Positions 42,521 to 46,939 of a stretch of 46,939 nucleotides of DNA are shown piece by piece. A model generated the notes under the pieces. It had not been told where the DNA came from. It was given only the letters and a program-made list of their open reading frames with translations, and did not search any database. The position numbers and the translations under genes were made by a program. Within the stretch, counting starts at the first letter, position 1. Each line of letters starts with the position of its first letter. Source of the stretch: Calycina herbarum (taxonomy: Eukaryota > Ascomycota > Leotiomycetes > Helotiales > Pezizellaceae); NCBI GenBank assembly GCA_001414485.1, contig LLEY01000293.1, positions 1 through 46,939 of the forward strand, written 5' to 3'.

Positions 42521-45034
42521 GAATATTATCTAGATAATAAATTACTATTACCCTTAGAAGATCTTCTAAAATATTATTATTTTATCTCTAATATATAGCT
42601 AGTACGTTATATAGTCTAAATAGTATAACTATATATTCGTAGAAGCTCGATAATAAGGTAAATGCTATCTTCTATTCGTCTCTAACTTTTATTCGTATAA
42701 GTCTATAAACGTTTTATTAATCTAGTTTCGTAAATCGTACTACCTTACTTAACTTATCTTATAAGTATTAGCTAAGTAGTAGTAGATAAGCGTTCTTAAC
42801 TATAATATAATTTACTTCTTAATAATTAATATATACTCTCTTATCTAGATCGTCTTTTTTCTTAATAATAAGTATATTTAAAGTAATTAGTAACTTAGAT
42901 CTTTTAATATATCCCTTCTTAATACCTTCCTTTATATAACTTTCTATTCTCTATAGGCTTTTCTAGTTATATAACCGAAGCTTCTACTTTAAGAGGTAAT
43001 AACTCTCTTTTAATTTAATCTTATAATCCTATAAGCAATGTTTTAGTAAGGCTTATAAGTCTTCTAAGTTTTTAAACAAAGCTTTAAATTCTCTATACTA
43101 TATAGGTATTTTATTATCAGCTTTCTTACTAACCTATAGAGGACCTTAGACAAGGTATCCTAGCGCTTTAGAAGAGGTGGCACTAACCTCGTTTTAGCTT
43201 TAAAGTTATAAACACGAACCCTTATATTTATATCGACTAAAGGTTATCGTCTTATCCTTCTAATCGATTTCTAGATTATATTCCTAAATCTATAATATAC
43301 TAAATATTACTTCCTTACTTCCTATTTTAATAATATCGAATTATATATCTAAATAGTATCTTTTAATATTAACTTTTATTAAGATAGTCTACTAATTAAT
43401 AATTCTATTTTAATATATAACATCTATTCTATTAACTACTCTAAGTCGATATAGTCTTATTCCTTTAATTAGAACGTTTAGCTTTTTCTAAGCTATTAGA
43501 GAGATAAAGTTACCTATTACTTCTAAGTCTATTATAACTTATAACTTTTTCTCTCTTATTTCTATAGTTATTACTAACTGTCTTTCTTCTAAAGTAGCGT
43601 CTAACTTTGCTTTAATATATTAGACTTTAAAAGATCGATTTTCTTAATTATAATTCTTTCTCTTCTTATCTTTATATTATAAAAAGAATCTTACTCTTTT
43701 CTTATTAGTATATACTACCTTATATACTAATCTATATTCTACGATTCCTATAGTTTTAGGAATTTCTCTTATAAATTGTTTTAGTTTTTATCTATAGTTA
43801 TATTAGATCTATTTATAATTATTTTCTAAAATAGCTTTTATAGACTATAGTTCTCCTATATATAGATAATCTAAAGTAGCCTCTAGTATACTTATCTCTG
43901 GTTTTATATAGTAAACCTTAAATATATAGTCCCTTGAATTCTTTTCTCTAATAGCTCGAATCTAAGACTAAGGAAAGAATACTACTCCTTCTTTATCTAA
44001 TAACACTACTTTATATATCTAATAATATTCTACTATTCTAGCAAGCTCTAGTAATATTCCTTTAAATCGTTTCTATAATAACTAGTCTAAAGTCGAACTT
44101 AGTTTATATTATATCTATTATACTATCGTTTCCTAAACTATTTCTATAAACCATAGTTCTCCTACTAATAGATAGTATAATTCTTCCGATTCTGTCTTAG
44201 TCTATCTAGTTATATCGAGTTCTCTTTTTTCTTAGAATAATATACTAAATAGTTATTATAAGTCGTATTTTCTAAATACTAACCTATTATTCCTAATTAA
44301 CATAACTATAATATATTACTCGAATTCCTTTAGTATAATATCTTTAAATAGTATCCTAAGAAAAGGGGTTTTAATTTATCCTATAAATCCTATTAGAACT
44401 TGCTATGTCTACGTACTAGTCTTATCTAATATATCGTATATTTTCTATACATCCTCTACTTCGAGGTAGCTAGGTCTTTTAATTAGTTAACGTTCCTATT
44501 CTAGTTCCTTCTCTTTAATAGTTTTTTGTCTAGTAATTAGGCTAACTAGTATTATTATTTTAGAGTTATTACTTATAACTATATATATTATTAAGATAGT
44601 TAGGTTAACCCCTTATATTATATAAGGACTCTAGAAGTCTAGTTTCTAGTTATTAATATATACCTATCGATTTCCTCGTTTAAAGGTTCTAAGGAAAGCC
44701 TAAGTTTCTCTAACTTTAGAGTCTTCATTTGTTATTTCTCTTTCTAAACTAGAAGATAAATCCGACGTTTCCGAAGAACTAGCCGATAGTAGTAATTTAT
44801 ATTCTACTTAAAGAGGTTACTCTAATTCTATTACTAATTATATATTATAATATTCTTTAAGAAGTAGGTTCCTATTATTATTAGTATCTTAAACACTACT
44901 AACTCTGTTATTTTCAATCTAGGTTCTATATCCTCGTGCTTTAAGCTCCTTATCTATGAGTTTAATATAATCGGTTAAGGCTATCTATTGTTAAATAGTA
45001 GTATTAATTTGTTTCTTTCTCTTAGAGTCTTTCT

Positions 45035-45110
45035 TCTTACTATACTTATTTGCTCTATAACCTAGAAGGCCATAGTTATAACATAAGTTCTGCTTACGTC
45101 GACGATTTCG
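45035..45110 (-). pseudogene. Gag CCHC zinc knuckle remnant, element Z
   Basis: The minus strand reads RKQNLCYNYGLLGYRANKYSKKKDSK. Spacing fits C-x2-C-x4-H-x4-C, with the second Cys, the His and the last Cys all changed to Tyr, the change expected from RIP on TGT/TGC and CAT/CAC codons. Confidence 0.8.
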
Positions 45111-45999
45111 CTCCTCCTAGGAAAGTCCTCCTTTCTTTAGAAAGGTTTTCTTCTATATAGCGTTTACCTCCTTACTATGTTTATTAGTATAAGAGTGCTT
45201 CTACTTCTCTAACCCTTTACTCTTTTCCCTATATCTAGGGTTACTCTTTCTAAATTTATATAAGTAGTTATCTAGCTAGACGACTTCCTTAATTATACCT
45301 ATAATAGTTAAGAACTATATATTCTACTTAGCTATTTCCTTACGAATATATACCTTTAATCCTTTATAAAAGAGTTTTATAAGAGTAATAGTATCCTATC
45401 CTAACTTTGTCCTATAACGTTGAAATTCGTTAGTGTAATCTATTACTAATCCGGTTTAGTATAACTCTAAAAGCTTATATATAGCTATTTAGATTATATC
45501 AAAGTCTCTAAAAACTTTCCTAATAGTTGTTTTAAATCCTCTCTAAGATTTAAATATAATCTTAATTAATTCTATCTTTCTGTCTTTATTCTTATTTTTA
45601 AAGAAGTCCTCTAAGTATAGCTAAGCCTATTCTAATACTAATCCTCTAAGGTAGGAGATAGCAAAGATAGTTTATAAGTTATAATTACCTTTAAACTTAT
45701 TAGAATTAAAGTTAAAGTCGATGTCTATTTAGAGAAGGAATAAGTCGAGTTCCTTTCGCTTCCTATAATACGTATCTAGTATCTTAACTTTAATAGATTT
45801 AAGTGCTTCAACCTTATAGGGCTCGAGGGCGTCTAATATACTAACATTGTCGTCGTTCCTAGTTAACTGTGTACTAGCAGGTGTCCTTCTAGTTGTATTT
45901 CTAGATATGTCTACGACGTTAACTTAACTAGTATTTGAGCTAGCTGCTGCGGGGGTTACTAGGGCCATAGCGACTGAACTTCTAAGCAGGTGCTTAAAG

Positions 46000-46462
46000 T
46001 ATAACAAAACTTAAACGAACTAAACAAAGATAACTAAGTCTCGAAGGTTAGTATATAGGTAAGAAGTATAGATACGCTGGGTTGTTTACTTAGAAGTAAA
46101 CTCGTTACTTATATCAAAGATATTAAATAAGATAATAAGATTAATAACTAAAGTTAAGTACGAAGCTTCTATCTAATAGCAGATATGCTAGTCTTATATA
46201 GAACCTTCGTTCCTAAGCACGTCGCTTATATTACTCGCGTCGCTTACGTCGCTTACGATTAAGACGATCAGAGCGATATAGGCGATCACGTTACATGACC
46301 CCACGTGACTTCTAACATTACTACAATAGTGAGATCCTGAAATCCTTAATGTCCTTTGTATTACTAATTTCCTCCTATGTTACTTTCCTTTCCCGGATGT
46401 TATACCTTGTCTTATTAGAACGCCGTCTAGACTACTTACTACGTATACCGTGATTCGTAACA
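46000..46462 (-). repeat. 5' LTR of element Z (copy C)
   Basis: 463 bp, minus-strand start TGTTACGAATCACGG. The gag-proximal end is TATAACAAAAC on the plus strand. It keeps many more CA/TG pairs in its TG-side half (about 46280-46460, e.g. TTACATGACCCCACGTGAC) than its partner LTR. Confidence 0.92.
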
Positions 46463-46467
46463 CTTAG
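46463..46467. repeat. Target-site duplication CTTAG, right of element Z
   Basis: Same five bases as 39144-39148, immediately outside the LTR. Confidence 0.9.
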
Positions 46468-46939
46468 CTAGTCTGTCTTCTAATTATAAGTTAATACCTA
46501 AACAAAGTCGTCTACGTTAAAGTCTACTACTCTTCGAATCTGGTTCGCGGACCTTATATAGCAGTCTTATACTTTACTAACTAATTCCTTTACTACGGTC
46601 TAAGTATCGTATATTCTCTATATAAGTGCCTCTATATCGGTCTAGTTAAGCTGTTCGTAGACTATTATAGATTTATCTAGACAGTTTTAATTAAAGGATA
46701 TAGTAGCTATATATCTATTAATTACTTTAAAAGATAAGAGCTTACCTAGACTCTCGTATAGAAGCGTAAGCTAAGCATAGTCTAGAATAGAGATAAGTTC
46801 GCTCTAGTTATTCTAATAGTAACTAATAAAAGGCTATAAGCGTTGATTAATCTATTAGTTTATAATTTTAGTTTATCTATTAGTTTATAAATAGAAAGTA
46901 GTAGATAGTCTAAGCTTTATACTAAGGATTCTATAGAAT
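46468..46939 (-). mobile_element. Chromodomain gypsy element X, integrase C-terminal part (partial)
   Basis: The minus strand near 46590-46468 reads TVVKELVSKV, CYIRSANQIRRVVDFNVDDFV and VLTYN-x-KTD-x-LS. This is the NKHRRxVDFxVGDxVWVxTKNWxTDRPS module just before the GPF motif in chromovirus integrase. It continues without a frame change into 39148 and leftwards once element Z and one CTTAG are removed. It runs off the right window edge. Confidence 0.78.

Larger units (their letters stand above)
39149..46462 (-). mobile_element. Complete chromodomain Ty3/gypsy retrotransposon Z (7.3 kb)
   Basis: Two LTRs (39149-39611 and 46000-46462, each 463 bp) face the same way and are flanked by CTTAG duplications, so this is one full insertion. 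From the 5' LTR leftward on the minus strand it has gag with a zinc knuckle (about 45035-45105), protease, RT and RNase H (about 41700-42500, with ALSRKP-type junction) and integrase. A chromodomain follows (about 40270-40420), then an opposite-strand ORF-like stretch, then the 3' LTR. The interior matches copy 1 at the left window end. RIP has placed stops in all genes, so the element is dead. Confidence 0.92.

Overview
The window looks like a filamentous ascomycete (Pezizomycotina). Protein genes carry short 45-110 bp introns with GT..AG ends and CTAAC-like branch points, and several are single-copy fungal housekeeping families. The flanks carry the mark of repeat-induced point mutation (RIP): very TA-rich DNA in which CA and TG dinucleotides are almost absent while CG, AG and CT persist. 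A class such as Leotiomycetes is plausible but cannot be proved from the sequence alone.

Layout. (1) 1-5.4 kb: a RIP-mutated Ty3/gypsy element on the minus strand that runs off the left edge, its 5' LTR (4258-4702), then the C-terminal end of a pogo-like transposase. (2) 5.5-7.6 kb: a transition zone with an unrecognised decayed coding region and a C-terminally short SEC66-like gene. (3) 8.0-34.6 kb: an island of twelve intron-containing or intact genes: an Nramp/SMF metal transporter, a PTM1-type GOST membrane protein, CTU2/NCS2 (tRNA thiolation), OAC1 (mitochondrial carrier), SWD2 (COMPASS/CPF WD40), STN1 (telomere capping), VCX1 (Ca2+/H+ exchanger), a DUF1308 protein, a DNAJC9-like J protein, HEM3 (porphobilinogen deaminase), GCV3 (glycine cleavage H protein) and SPG1/TEM1 (septation GTPase). 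A 478-bp TA-flanked miniature inverted-repeat element sits in the gap between SMF and PTM1. (4) 35.4-46.9 kb: a second RIP island with a pogo-like transposase remnant, two truncated LTR copies, a gypsy RT/RNase H fragment, and a chromodomain gypsy element interrupted by a complete 7.3-kb chromodomain gypsy element with 5-bp target duplications.

The genes in the island do not form one pathway; they act in separate core processes. Neighbouring pairs share divergent promoters (PTM1/CTU2, OAC1/SWD2, DNAJC9/HEM3, GCV3/SPG1) or converge (CTU2/OAC1, HEM3/GCV3). Spliced exon sums were checked and are divisible by three for every spliced model (SEC66, SMF, PTM1, CTU2, OAC1, SWD2, STN1, VCX1, DUF1308, DNAJC9, GCV3, SPG1).

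The most unusual structure is in the mobile DNA. One retrotransposon is precisely nested inside another, and removing it restores the host element's integrase-chromodomain frame. The nested element also has an extra, opposite-strand ORF-like stretch between its chromodomain and its 3' LTR. The island is bracketed by pogo-like transposase ends that both point inward. No CRISPR, tRNA, rRNA or biosynthetic gene cluster was recognised.
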